64,000 bases of DNA. Origin: Apostichopus japonicus. Its lineage: Eukaryota; Echinodermata; Holothuroidea; Aspidochirotida; Stichopodidae. The notes beneath the pieces are model-generated. The model was not told the origin of the DNA and did not search any database. It was given only the letters and a program-made list of their open reading frames with translations. The translations under genes were made by a program, and so were the position numbers. Below, in pieces: positions 34,801 through 49,700 of this stretch. Within the stretch, counting starts at the first letter, position 1. Every line of letters starts with the position of its first letter. The stretch lies in contig NC_092573.1 in the NCBI RefSeq assembly GCF_037975245.1, positions 1,730,001 through 1,794,000 of the forward strand, in the 5' to 3' direction.

Positions 34801-37800
34801 TTTCGTTGTTAAATTAACTTTATTTTGATGGATCAATTGGCCAGAATGAAGCCAAACTGATTGGATCTTACAATACAGATATTCACAATTGAAGCTTTTT
34901 ATGAAATTCAACATTAAGTTCCACGTAAAATAGCTGGCGATTTAGTCTTGTGGGTTCGGCTGATAATTACAGCTAACATTCTTTAAGGATCACTAGAGGC
35001 GGCGTTTTAGGGTTGACATGTTTTTACTTCAATTGTTGATATGTGTGTAGACACATGGTATCTTTTGAATCTATCTTTTGTTTTTGTGATATGGGGTGTG
35101 CACATAATATTGACACATTTCTGGATACGTCTAGGCATCAACAGGGTTATACAACCATTTGGCTTCTCCTAATTAGCAAGTTAAAATAACCATTTAATAT
35201 TCATTTATTCAGATATTTGTGAAGTAAAAAAATGCCATATTTTGGATCTCAGTTGGCCTCTGAAGTAGCATATCAAGATACAATAAGTCTACTCTACCTT
35301 AAAGGTCATGTTGAGAAGAATATGATCCTGACCGCCTTTCTTCTGAAGGTCACGCAAATCCTTCTGAAGAGGGCTTTCCTCATCCACCCTAGCGGGAAAA
35401 AAAGCGGGAAAAAAGGAAAGAAAAGGAGTTGAGGGAACAGTACCAGAGAGAGGGAAGAACTAAAAAGCAATAAAATGGTTACCAGAAACACAAAAACCAT
35501 TTTCTGAGTGATTTATAAGTGATCAAGTCACCCTGTCCCTATGAAAACAATGAAACTTGAGAGAGATGTTACAGTGGTGGAGACTAAGTTCTGATAGGAA
35601 TCTAAAAAGTCTTCCAAAACTTTGTCTATCAAAGATGAGATGCACTACCAAGTTGTTATTTCCACTGAGCGATGCAGAAACATTTTCAGCAAGGGAAACA
35701 GTCAAGATATGCATAAAGAAAGTGCCATCAAAATGGTTTCTTTAAAGTTAGGTAAATATTTTGGATACTGACTTTTGACATTTGCAACCAGTTTTGTTTT
35801 AGCATCTTGTTCGGTGATATCTATACTATTTGCATAGTGGTTATCTTGAGGATTTTTTACTGATGAATATGCATAATATAATTATTAAACCAAATAAAAC
35901 AACACAGGAAGACATTGTTTTGCCCTCTGTAATCGACTTACTTGTATATTCTTATGTTCCAGTCATATAGGCAGTCGTTGACTAGTTCCACTGAGTACAT
36001 TTTGCTCTTTAAGTTTTGTGACTTGTATATATCCTTCACCTCTTTCATGAGTCTATCTGTGGCCTGTACTGAACCAGTAGTTGTACCCTGAAATTGAGGG
36101 GGGAAAGAGGAAGGTGGGGGACAATAAGAGAATAGTCATATCTGTTCATAACACTCTATCCCTGCCTTGTTCTGAAAATGTACTGAAAATTTATAACTGA
36201 ACAAGAATGGATCTGTTTTCCAATGAGACATTCTCCAACTACATTCTCCAAATTAGAGGTACATTTGGGTATTTACCTAAAAACTGACTGGTTTCCTGAG
36301 AAATGACACTATCATCACACTTGTAATATCTTTGTACAACCTATCACAATGATAACCTGACTCTTGCATCCTAACCACTGCCAGATTTGTAATACACATA
36401 TAACTTCATGAGTATTAGTAAAAGTAGAATTCCCGCTGATATGAGTATGAGTACAAGGCTCTAATCCTTAGTACCAGTATATAATTTGTAGTGGGATCTG
36501 TACAAGATTTCCCAAATGCCCACATTAGAGTACAAATCCATGAGTACCAGTGCAAATATAATTCCAACCGGGTGTGAGTTTGAGTACAAGGCTCTAAGCA
36601 TGAGTACCTGTGCTTAACTTGTAGTGGGATCTGTACATGATTTCCCAAATGCCCACATATGAGTACAAATCCATGAGTACCAGTACAAGTAAAATTCCCA
36701 CCTGATGTGAGTACAAGGCTCTAAGCATGAATACCAGTACTTAATTTGTAGTAGGATCTGTATAAGATTTCTCAAATGCCCACATATGAGTACAAATCCA
36801 TGAGTACCAGTACAAGTAAAATTCCCACCTGATGTGAGTACAAGGCTCTAAGCATGAATACCAGTACTTAATTTGTAGTAGGATCTGTACATGATTTCCC
36901 AAATGCCCACATATGAGTACAAATCCATGAGTACCAGTACAAGTAAAATTCCCACCTGATGTGAGTACAAGGCTCTAAGCATGAATACCAGTACTTAATT
37001 TGTAGTAGGATCTGTACATGATTTCCCAAATGCCCACATATGAGTACAAATCCATGAGTACCAGTACAAGTAAAATTCCCACCTGATGTGAGTACAAGGC
37101 TCTAAGCATGAATACCAGTACTTAATTTGTAGTAGGATCTGTACATGATTTCCCAAATGCCCACATATGAGTACAAATCCATGAGTACCAGTACAAGTAA
37201 AATTCCCACCTGATGTGAGTACAAGGCTCTAAGCATGAATACCAGTACTTAATTTGTAGTAGGATCTGTACATGATTTCCCAAATGCCCACATATGAGTA
37301 CAAATCCATGAGTACCAGTACAAGTAAAATTCCCACCTGATGTGAGTACAAGGCTCTAAGCATGAGTACCAGCACTTAATTTGTAGTAGGATCTGTACAA
37401 GATTTCCCAAATGTTCATGTACGAGTACAAATCCATGAAGGGCAAGTACAAGTAAAGGCAGCAATACTAGAATACAAGTACAAGTACGGAATCACTACAA
37501 CAGCTCTGACCCATTTATCAGCCATCTCTTTATATTTGTCATATCTCAAGCTACCATTTTAACTCTACCACATTATTTCAGTAGTCTCATCTTTCCTCCA
37601 AAATGATGGACTTTACTACTCAAATCGATAATCTAAGTCCATCTCAACTGCATTCGAAACATTTTTTGCAAGCCAGTCTGATTTTTGTTTTAATTTTGGA
37701 ATTTATTTGTCTCGTAACATCGATCGAACCTTTTGATAGTCTCTCCTCTGATTGGCTTGAAGTTTTGTCATCATTGCATAATAGCTCTCATCCATATCTG

Positions 37801-40800
37801 TGTCTTCAGTTTCCTTTTCTGACCTGTAGAAACAAATTTTGTATTTTAAAAGGTCATATGTATCCCCATGGCTATTTGCATACTACTACCAAGTTCTTTG
37901 AAGACATTGGAAGTGGGTCAAGCAGCACCATCGTTGATCTCAGAGAGAGAGACACACAACAGCACCAATGGTGCCCACAGAGGTTCACACCCCAAGGGAT
38001 ACCAATTCAACGACAATATCAAATGAACTGAAGTTAGCTGTGACATTCACTTGCTAAACAGCCCAATTCTGCCAGGATTAAATAATCATACTAGGTAGAT
38101 TTGATGAGATATCTGTTTTGACACCTGCGGTTATTAGAAAACACAAAACCAAAGTTTACCCTGGAAGATACACAAATGACATTTGACCTCAAAAGGTATT
38201 ACAGGAACTTAATACCTTCCAGTGCTCTGAAACATTATGGATAAACTTTAGTCAATCCTTTTAAGAATCATTTCTGTGGATTGAGAGTTTTTCTTTACTT
38301 TCAAATAATGGCCCCTCCCCCAAAAAACCTCTTTGCATTAACATTATTGAAAAACCACAAACAACCTGACAGCATTATTAAAATTATTTTCAAAACAATG
38401 ACCAAACATGACACCTACTGTACACTGTATATAACCTTTGATTAAACATAATAATAACAACGATATTTTTGCCGAAGAGTTTTCCAGGCTTTAGGATTGA
38501 TATCTTCGGAGAGTGACCATGGTTGGTTACCTTGGCTCCTCCATCATATCGTAGTGGTCCAGACAATCGTCATCCTCATGGTCCTCTTCGTCTTCTCCAT
38601 GGGCGCCCTCTATTTCATCTTCATCAGCACTTGCCATGTCATCATCATGACCCTGCATAATATAAACAAAAATAAAACTTTTGTGTCAAGAATTTTGGAT
38701 GCTCTACAAAATATGAAGCTTTTTGAGTGCTGTACATAAACTTTTAATCTTTCACATCTAAATCAAGTTTTCACTGGCATTTTCCAGGAATTACAAACAC
38801 ACATCAGTTATTGTACATGCAATCAAGAGCAGCCTAATAATGTTTGCTGGTAGAGCAGTAACATAGGGCTTATGCCATGTACGGAAAGCATGCCGATTCC
38901 TTGACTGATGATTTTTAACCAACTTAACATGTGTTTTTAAGTTCTTAATGCTCTTAATGCTGAAAATTTCCAGTGCTTTTCGTTCTTCTACTGTCAAACA
39001 GCAGAATCCACTGGCATTTAGCCAGTAGATGGCCCAAATTTCGAGGCATTGGACCATTTAGGTGTGTGCTAGAAGAGAATTTTGGTGGTGTGAGGGCATG
39101 CCAAATACGAAATATCTTGACATGATCCAAGTATGGGATTTCAATGGTTATATATATAAGGACATATGTGCAATTATTGTAATTATCGTAAGCTACTGTA
39201 GGTACTGTAGAAAGGATTGCACATGTGTGGGAGACAGGTACGAGAGGTGATGTAAATGTAAAAGTTTTGTTCACACAAACCAGTTCCTCTTTCAGCTTGC
39301 CATGACAGTGTCATGTTTTGTTCACTGATCAAGAAGGTACAAGTTGAACCAATGTTTTATTTTAATTTTTTAAACTTCTAATACAGGACCTGGACTGACA
39401 CTGTAAAACAATTACAGTACTTGTGTGAAGGTTTAGACTGAGATACAATCAAGAAAAGCATGACATCACATAGTACAATACCTCCCCATTTATGATAAAC
39501 AACAGCCTTTCACAACTTACTACACTATCCTTTATACTATAACTTTATCACGCATTGAACAAAGACAGGTGCATCCGATGGATATCAGGAAAGTAGATTT
39601 GAACTGATAAGAAGGTTCACTAAATAGATAAATATTCTCAGTCTCTTCAAGGCAGTAAAATCAGGTGGAGGGATAATGGGCGGTCAGTACCGATCACTAA
39701 GGGTTTACAGCGCCAAAATAGTTTAAACTTCAAGCTCGACACGGTGCAGCAAGATGGCTGATGTTGTGAGGAGACAGGTAAACGAGGCAGTGAAGTTTAC
39801 ATCACAGTTACCTGACCCAAGTCCAGGATGGGTGGACAAAAACACAGCTTCAATAATTTTTACTCAACAAAGATTGTCCTGGTTGTGGCGGCAAGAGTGA
39901 GGTTACTTGTGAATTCAGTACAGTACAGTACTTACAGTATGTTAGCAATGCGACAGACACAACCTGTTTGTCAAACCAAACCTAAACCGCGCTTACCTCG
40001 TCTGGTAGATGCTGATCAAGGCTCTGTAAACTTGGAGGCTCTGAAACATTGTGAAGTTTGCACAATTCCCGCACCAAGTGTCTTGTCATTCTGGATACCT
40101 ATAAGAGAAGATCAAAAACCAATGTAAATGACAATTTGCCATGACTGAATAATAGATATACAGTATTTGGGGGATGTTGTTTTTGCTTTGTGTAGAATAT
40201 ACTGTATACCATAAATTGCAACAAAGAAAGCAATGGTGTGTGTAGTCACATGAACAACTTATAAAACCAAGAACAAGGCAGAATTATAGTACTGAAAGAA
40301 GCAATGATATCACGGTTGGAATACAAAACAGATCTATGTCAATCATATAAATTTGCTTAAAATTTGGTAAAGGGGAGAGGAGTGATCTGGCACAAAAACA
40401 GCCATATCTTCATGTACTGTACTTAAAGTAACAGTACTATCTGACAGCTACTAAACAAAAGTAGAGCAAATTATGATAATGTTAAGATAAAAGGTTAACG
40501 TAACTGATGCAATCTTACATACAAGAATTGGAAAATGATTTCACATTGTATCCAGCAAAAAAACAACAACAAAAAAACACCCATAATTTGCCAATACTGA
40601 TATTGGTTTCTGTATAATACAGTACAGTAAATTTGTCCCATGAGTTGTACAAAGTAGTTTGGTGGTGATAGAAACTATTTTCAAAAGTTTAAGGAAGTGG
40701 AAGGACCTGATGATCCTACTGTCGTAACTAACAGTGGTTCATCGTTTTTGGCTTCTTTAAGATCGTCTTACAGTACAGTACGACTACTGTAATAATAATA

Positions 40801-43800
40801 ATAATAATAATAACAGAGATTTATAATGCGCACATATCCACCCAACAGGGTGCTCAAGGCGTATGTCTCAAAACTCATCTTACAACCCAAAATATCCTTG
40901 AGATTGTCAGAGGGACATAATTTACAGGTAAGGTAGCAATGGTTCTGTCCTACCATCCACTTAAACAGCTAAAGTTATTTTTACCACAAGGCACCTGAGA
41001 TAGGTCTGCAAACTTGCTTTAAAACCTCAGACATGCTTAATGAAGAAAACACACACTTACAGTTTAAAGCTTAACGTGGAAAAGAAATTTTAGGCTTTGA
41101 GGTTTAAATGTTCTGGTAAGGTGATTACGACATCAATTACAGTATCTCCCATACAAGGAATAGTACAGTACAGACTGTACAGTGCTGTTAAACTAGTACT
41201 TTCCCCGCTTCACTTGAGCTTGCTGACAACTACAGTACCGTAGTATTAGAGCAACTTACCCAAGAATATCTTAGCAAAGTTCTAATTTGTACAGTTACTG
41301 AAAGCCTCCTGTAATCAGTTTCTTAAGTTACTAATTACTGAAACAGTTTAACAATGTACATCCAGCGAGGAACTGCGTAGACTGAGTGCAGATTCGTGAA
41401 GCAGGCGTCAACCACCCTGAGTGGAGACGACTGAAAATGATACAACACTCGGCTGCTGCTGCTGCAACAGGCACCAGTTAGTCAATATTCATATTAAACA
41501 TGACGCACTGCTGTATGAGTGACTGACGCACTACTATGGAGATTGCCTTAATACAGTAGCTATATGATGTACCGTCTTAGTGTATGCTTGAAAAATGAAA
41601 GTCCTGAATGACTGAATGGTCGAGACCATTCACATCTTTAAATGACAGTGATTTGGTTTGAGATGTGTCACAACGAGTCAAGACAATAATGCAGCCAGTC
41701 TGTGAATCAACAACACCACTGTCAGGGCCAATTTGTAACATGGTTGTACTGTAATCCCGAGACAACCAAATGTCTGTTGGGAGGACCACAATTAGCTGTG
41801 GAGGCTGTCCGGGGTTGGAGGGGGTAGAATACTTGTCTACTGTAGATATTAAATTCAGACTGCAATGTAACTTAATTTATAGGCTAAATTTCGAGGACTT
41901 TACAGGCACGGAGGAACAAGGTGCTAAGGTTGTGAGGAGACAGGTAAGCAAGGAGCGAAGTCAATCTACTGTAACTACCCCAATTAGGTTCATCAAATTG
42001 TAAATTGGTATCATCCTCCATTAAACTTTGGAGATACTGAAATAAAACACAAAGATATTGGGAGGCCCATGATCCAGCTGAAGGGGAGTTTTCTCTTGCA
42101 CCATTCTATACTAGTAAGCAAGAACGCTGAAATTCAATGTGTCCAGCAAAAAAGGATCCAGCAAAAAAGACCAGGAATTAAACCCCCTATTAAGATGCAT
42201 TCCATACCAGCTGCTTAAAAGTGGCAGCAACGTACTATACCATACTCGTTGCACCCTAAAAATTGCTTCTTACTGACTACGTATCTAAAAAGTGGGCATT
42301 CATTACTATCAGTTGTTTGATAATCAAAGGACATATTAAACACCTTGGAAACCCATTAACAAATCATATGACCTAATCAAATAGAATACATATATGTATT
42401 TGTACCATATATACTACTGCATGTCAAAGCTTTTAATTAATTGATAACCATTTATACTGGAAATTGCTTTCCCTGTTCTTACCACCTCAAACTTTCAATG
42501 GTACTCTCCAATGACACACATATAGAGCCTGACTTTTAATAACAGTTTAAATTTATAGCCAGTTTAGACTGTACATGTATTTCAATGAGCACTTAAAATA
42601 TAACTATGACAGCAATGACAACATTGCTGGCTGGTCTGTCTCTAGTAATGAAATAAAACTGCATACTGTTACCGTACAGTTTATCATATGAAAAATCTGA
42701 AAATTATTTCACGTTTTTATTAATCTGGATTTGGACATGGTTTCCCCATTTTTTTTTTACTTATTTCTTAAACAAGGCCAGAATTCAGTGAGTAAGAGAC
42801 TTCAAAATAAATCCACTTGTAAATATTCATGTGAGTGCAAAATTTGAACCTGACTTTCTACAAATAAGGTAATCTGAAACTATCAAATTTTTCAAACGTT
42901 CTCAAAGGACTGTACATATAATTATTTCAAAAGAGTACTCGATGACGAGCTCTGCAATGGGAAGAGCAAACCGCAGATATCGTCCACTCACCAATCTTGC
43001 TGCAAAGGGCATTGAGTATGGGTTTTCCATATAACTTGACACACATGAAGTATTTTATACTGCAGTACTGGGTAATGACAAAGAGCTTCACAGGAAAGGT
43101 TTGGTTGGGACTGTTATAGACTTTTACTTGGACGGTAGGATAGTCAACACACAGACTGCCTCTCTCTATACTGTTTCTCAAGGCTTGTACAGAATGAGAG
43201 AGTTTATACAGTAGCTCAGAGAAGCTACTGCAGTGATGCATAAAGATATGTAAATTTACTATGCACTGTACAGGGTACACCATCGGAACTTCTGAAGTAA
43301 CTCAGAGAGTGGATGTTATCAAGTACAATAGTGTAAAATCTAACACAGTCGTTGTACTGTAGTATGTACAATTGTACATGTACAGTACAGTAGTCGGGTG
43401 TGGTAAGAACAACTTTAAACCATCCAAGTGATATGGAGTATTTTGGAGTGGATTGGATGTTTCTTTTGTTTTATAGTTCTTTGGGGGGGGGGAGAACTGG
43501 GGGGGGGCATATTTCCTCTCCTTTTTATAGTAACAGTAATTTCTCTCTTTTCTTTTCATTTTTTTGGGGGGTGGGGGGTGTTAATGAAAAGTGGAGTATT
43601 GGTATCGGAAATAGAGTATTTCCTCTTCTTTTTTAGAACTTCTTTCTTTTCATTCTGAGGCAAATGCCCACACCACCCGTCCCCCCCCCCCCCAAAAGTT
43701 TGATTATCCTGCCCAATGTTTTTAAAAATGTGGTTTTAGTAATGGACCCCTATGGTGGATCCATGCAAATGCCCCACTCAAACAAACAGTCTGCCCCTCC

Positions 43801-46698
43801 AAATTTGACAAACTGGCTATGGGCCCGCTTGATAGCATCCACTACAGACTGTGAGTGGTATAGCTATGTCCAGCAATACTTTGTCAACAAGCAAAGCAAA
43901 GAAGCAACTGATGTACCCCGATCTGTGTCGGACGGGGGGGGGGGGGGGGAGCCTGATTGAGCCAGTAAGGGTAAAAGAAGACAACCATATCATTGTCAGA
44001 TTTTGAAGTGTTTACATAGAAAGATACTGATGTACCTTACATAAGAGGGGTATTATTTATCACATTTTGATTGTAAATGGCAACAGTCAGTTAATACCTA
44101 TTGGCAGAATGAGCTTTTGCTTTTCTTATTATGTACGGATTAACTTAATGGGACCCAATTGATGTGACCGAAATGTTTAGCTTTTCAGCTCATACAGGCA
44201 CTGCCGCTATAAACAGTTCTTTATACGAAGAATAGTAAGGATTATAATAACACATAGATTTGTCGCATATAAGCAACCCTGTCCAGGCTATAACATGATG
44301 TATGGTAGTGACCATACATGTAAGTTCTGCCAAATATAGAATAGACCAAAAAAGGAAGTTACATTTTATATCATGAAGTAACACATCTTATCACGTCAAC
44401 CGAAATGCCATAAACATGGCAATATACATGTAGATATATATCTCACAATACTGTCACAATAAGCTATGGTTTTAAAGTAAAATAACATGGGACAACTGAA
44501 ACGCCAGCAACAAAAAAAAAAATGTACCTGAATTCACTCGATTCCAAGGCAAACTTATCCTTGGTTATATTACTTTCATGTATACATCTTCAATTTCTGA
44601 AGGTTGTCAGATATTAAAACTCATTAGAAACCATGATTTTAATGCAAAAACAGACACAGAGACAACTGAACTTTTTTTTTGCGGATCATTATCAGTGTAA
44701 CAGATCATAATACTGTCATAAGTCAAGATTTTAATGCAAAAATCCACACAGAAGCATAATATATCACAATACAGTCCCAACCTTGATTTCAAATATGTTT
44801 TAGAAAATGAGTGAAATATGTCACAACTGTATGCCAACCTTATATTATTGTTAACCTTGACGCCAGTTGACCTATTATTGAATGGTAAAGTCTGAAATAA
44901 AACAACTGGCGAAGACGACAAATGGGATAAATGATCCAACACCAGAATTAAAACTACAGTACTATAAAACAGTAGTATGTAGATTCACATATCATACTAG
45001 TATGAAATGTTAACAACAGGTTTTAGTGTACTGTACATGTGTTAAGTATTTAACCAAACTGTGTGTTCTGTGATAAATACTGTACTGTGTACATATATTT
45101 ATGACTTGGATATGACTGACCTTAGCAACCATTTTTCCTTCTATCATGATCATCATGGGGCAATGCACTCCATGATACAGATACTACACTTCCTTACAAC
45201 AACCTTTATCATTAAATAATAATACCTCATTGTACTAACAATACAGTAGGTCATATTGCAAAGACGAAGGGCCTAGGCTACTGCTCAGTGTCTCCACTAC
45301 AACACACAATTACAGTAACACGAACACTACTGTGTACGTATTGAGAGAGTATATATATATATACTAAAGAAAGGATACATTCTTTGACATGTCCTGTAGA
45401 AAAAACACCAGGGTGTGATGTGGTATTTTATGAACAGAAAGAAATTTGTGCACAAGCTTCATACCAGTTTGTGGAAATTGTGGATGTGTACAGACCACAA
45501 AGACAGCCCAGAGAGGTACAACAGAATAATCCTATGACTTCATGAGGTATATACATGTATACAGTGAGTGATGGGACAGTTCTGAGTAGATCATCCACTG
45601 TACAGAGAAGGACAAAGTATCTTCTGTTATACAATATGTTAGTATTATCAAGTTTATTTCCCTAGAGCTAATACTGTACCGTATATACAGTACAAACAGT
45701 CATATGGATTCAAGGATTATTTTCACCAAATTACTCACATCTTCAAGATCTATAGAAGAGTTTCTTGTTCCGTGAAGAATATACATCTATATGCAAAGGA
45801 CATACGTCATATGGGTTCCGTTTCTATACAGTAAATCTATAACACCATATGGTACAGTAATAAACATGTCCAAAGTGAAACTAACACGTTTAATGGGAAT
45901 AAGGGAGGAGCATTCAAAGATGATAGCCTTACTGGCTTGTTGATATCCTCTGAAAGATTTGAGGCTCAAGTAGTCAAGTTTGCAAACAGTGAGAGTTTAT
46001 ATCCCTAACGCAGAAAATCAATACTGCTTAACTATCTAGTACAGTACTGAATTAAGTACTTTACCAGAACAGTTGTACAGTACTACTGTAGTTCACCCTA
46101 ATATCAATAAACACATTGAACCTTTGTCATGTGGTCCAATATATTTGTCTTTCAAAGTGCTACTGCACTCATAAACTTAACAACAAGTAAATTAAAATAA
46201 TGAATAACACAAGTTACATCCCCCACATACTTTCGTAACCTTCATCATCATAAAACAAGTAACTACAAACACCAATGCACGCTATGCTTGGGCCTTTGTG
46301 TCAGTCAGTAATAATGTTATGTACTCTGTGTTTCATCTTCACACATATTGTTGAACCAACTCCCTGGTTGAACACAGTATGCATGGACAGTACTATGGCT
46401 ATTTATCTCACTATGTATGTATGTGTGTGTATGTGTATGTATGTTATGTGCGTATGTATGTTATGTGTGTATGTATGTTATGTGTGTATGTATGTATGTA
46501 TTTATATATGTTATACACATTTATATATGTATATAAATATATATCTATATATATATATTTATATATATATATATATTATATATATATACAGTGTATATAA
46601 ATATATTATATATATTTATATATATATATATATATATATATACTGTATATATATATATATATATATACTGTATATATATATATATATATATATATACA

Positions 46699-46734
<36 letters not shown>

Positions 46735-49700
46735 TGTATATAAATATTTACATTCATATGTTGTTAGAGAGGCTTGCTGTACAGTATTCTTAAATTCCAG
46801 AGGGGCTTGGAAGCTGTTTCACAGTTGGGGATTTTGTTTAACTTCATGCTTTTAACATAATACATTACACTGGGCAATAGTTGTTTACATTTCAAATACA
46901 GTTCAAATAGGCTGACATGAAAATATTGTGCAGTTGTATGTCCATGTGATGCAAAACTAGAAGCAATTGATGAACAGTGCTTAATAGTGCTGTTGTGGGA
47001 GGAAGGGGGTGTGTTCTTATACATGTCAGTACAGTAGGAATAGTGTGATGTTTGTGGGACTGACCAGATACTGCATACACCATATTGTACATGGTGTAGA
47101 ATGACATTGCCTTTACATACAATTTTCACTGCATAAGGACCCATCCGAATATGAAAACATCATCCTGAAATGTATGCTTCTTTTTCACTATATTCTGAGT
47201 CACTCAGATACTTGTTGCTATGTTATATACTAGTGTTTGCACGGGTTATCCGGGTACCCACCCGACGCGATACTACCCGGTTCCTAATTTATTACCTGAA
47301 TCCTACGCAGTGTGATTAAATAAAAAACAAATTTTGCAAACCTACGGTTAGGCAGTTTTCCCATTGACTTAGTGTGGTGTTAGGCTACCATGTGGTCGAA
47401 GATAACAGCAATAACGAAAGTATTCCATGGATATTCTTATAACTGCGTCAAAATTTCAGCTAATAAACAGATGAATAGGCTAGATTACCCATTGACTTAG
47501 TGTGGTGTTAGGCAACCATGTGGTCGAACGTTACAGCAATAATGAAAGTATTCCATGGATATCTTACAACTGCGTCACAATTTCAGCGAATAAACAGATG
47601 GTTAGGCTTAGCTAGATTTCGCATTGACGTGTGGTGTCAGGCTACCATGTGGAAGAAATTATTATTTATTCATTCGTTTATTTCATAGAAGGAAAGGCTG
47701 ACAAGGAATTTGACGAGATGTTTATGGATTATAGACCGGATAACTAAAAAATAATAATCGCAAGTGGCTATATACTAATCGTTTATTCCAAATGCGATCA
47801 AATTGCGCGAATCGCGCAATCTCGCGGCTAATGCGAACCCTGGGCCTGCATAATAGATAGTACTAGTAGTAGTAACAACAGTTTAAGATAAATTGGATAT
47901 TTATATGATCTGATCCAATAGACGTAGTTCTGGTGTTTTGACAGAATTCTGCATAAAGTTAATAGATTTGCACTAATTTCCTTGTATCTCATGGCAAATT
48001 TTATAACCTTTGTAAATTTCCAGCAGTTGGTTTTCATTCCTGTTAGGCTGGAATCCACAGCTTCAGTTCTGATTAAACTATCACAGCCAGATGAACCAAA
48101 ACAACTTCCTTGTCATTTACCTTTATATCACTTACCTGTACAAGTACTGCAATAAAACCAATACCTTAGAATTTGATAGAGAAACCAAAGTTGGAAAGCT
48201 TGCCTGAATTGTAGTAGAAGAATGAAGGATTGCAGACCACTTTGCAAATGGTGCAGAGAGGATCAAAGAAAAGCAGATTGAAATATTGTAGTTAAGCTTT
48301 GATGCTTGGAGGTATTGCTCAGCATGATACATATTGACACTGATACTGTACCAGTTTGTCAGTATTTCAAGCATACGATGCTATACATAGTCTGCAGCTT
48401 CCAAGTTTTCAAAGTTTTCACAAGTGTACTGTACATTGTACACAAACTGTCAGCAGAATGTAACTGCGTCTTTAAAATTGAACGTTACATACCAATTTTT
48501 CAAGCAATCTATGATACCACTAGTCCACTACTGTATAAACAATGAATTTATGAACGAGAACCTTTTGCGAAGATACCAAATAGAACAAAGAATTTGCAAT
48601 TGCTACAGTAACTTTAACACCAAACTACACAGTAGTGAGACAATCTTAAAATTAACTGCTTGTTCTTGATCTGTGATGGAAAGATTATGTCCAAGAATAG
48701 AAAATCAATTCCACAACCAATCTTTCAAAGTTAGTTTGGATGTGGAAGTCTGCAGTAGGAGGAGAGCAGTAAATGGGGGCGAGGTGGGGTGTTGGATATG
48801 TTGATGGAGATTTTATTATCAAGGCAAGGTTCAAAATGTATAACAATCATTGCACATTGCCAAATGTTACTTTGAAAAGGGATTTAGACCTGTATGAAAT
48901 AAAAAAAAAACCTTCAGGCAGTAGAAGGTTTAGTTTAAACGTCTGCCTTCTGATTAAAACACTTGATTAATCAGATTGTAATTATTATACTTCTGTCCAG
49001 TAGTAGAGGAGTGCAATACAACTGCAGCACAGCAGACTTCAAATCTGTGCTGACTAAAAAGGGTCAAACAGTAACATTCATGAAACCTCACCAATTGGCT
49101 GGAACGGGGTATCTCAGAAAGGCCTTCGATGACTGTTGAAACCACAGCATCATCTGATTCACAAAACCAAACAGGTGGTGAAGACGGATACGAATCCTGA
49201 CAGAAAGTAAAAACGAAAAATTGCTCAGAACACTGAACGAAATACATACAGTGATGGTATGTTGATGAAAATCATAATAATCATCATAATAAAAAACAGA
49301 GAAACAACGACAAATAAAACTAATATTGGGGAGAGGGATCAAAACAAAAGATTCATCTTCATGCATGTGACACAAGCACAAGTAATAGTACTACACACTG
49401 CATGGGATTTTAAGTAGTTTACTGTACTATCTTTCAGAGAAACCAGCATATTATCTAGAAGTTCTGTCACTAGCCTTTACACACTTGGAAGTTGGAACGC
49501 TGAAATGTAAACAATGGAAAGCCTGATAAGAATCACATGGTGACTATTCATAATGCCAGAAAATATGATAATATTGACATTTTGTTTCTATTGCTGTACA
49601 GTAATTGCTCACTTCTGCTCATAAATGTATCCTCTGCAAATTTAAAAGTCATCGTTTTGATATTTGTCCATTACTGTTCACCAGACAGATAGGGTTTCAA

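Noticed and set aside
37603..38031. 142-codon ORF on the plus strand
   Set aside because: It lies antisense to UBE2Q2-like exon 5, whose phase, splice sites and protein similarity fit; the plus-strand protein has no domain.
46275..46793. 172-codon ORF rich in Tyr and Ile
   Set aside because: It reads through TATG and TA microsatellites and has no domain; both strands are open for the same reason.
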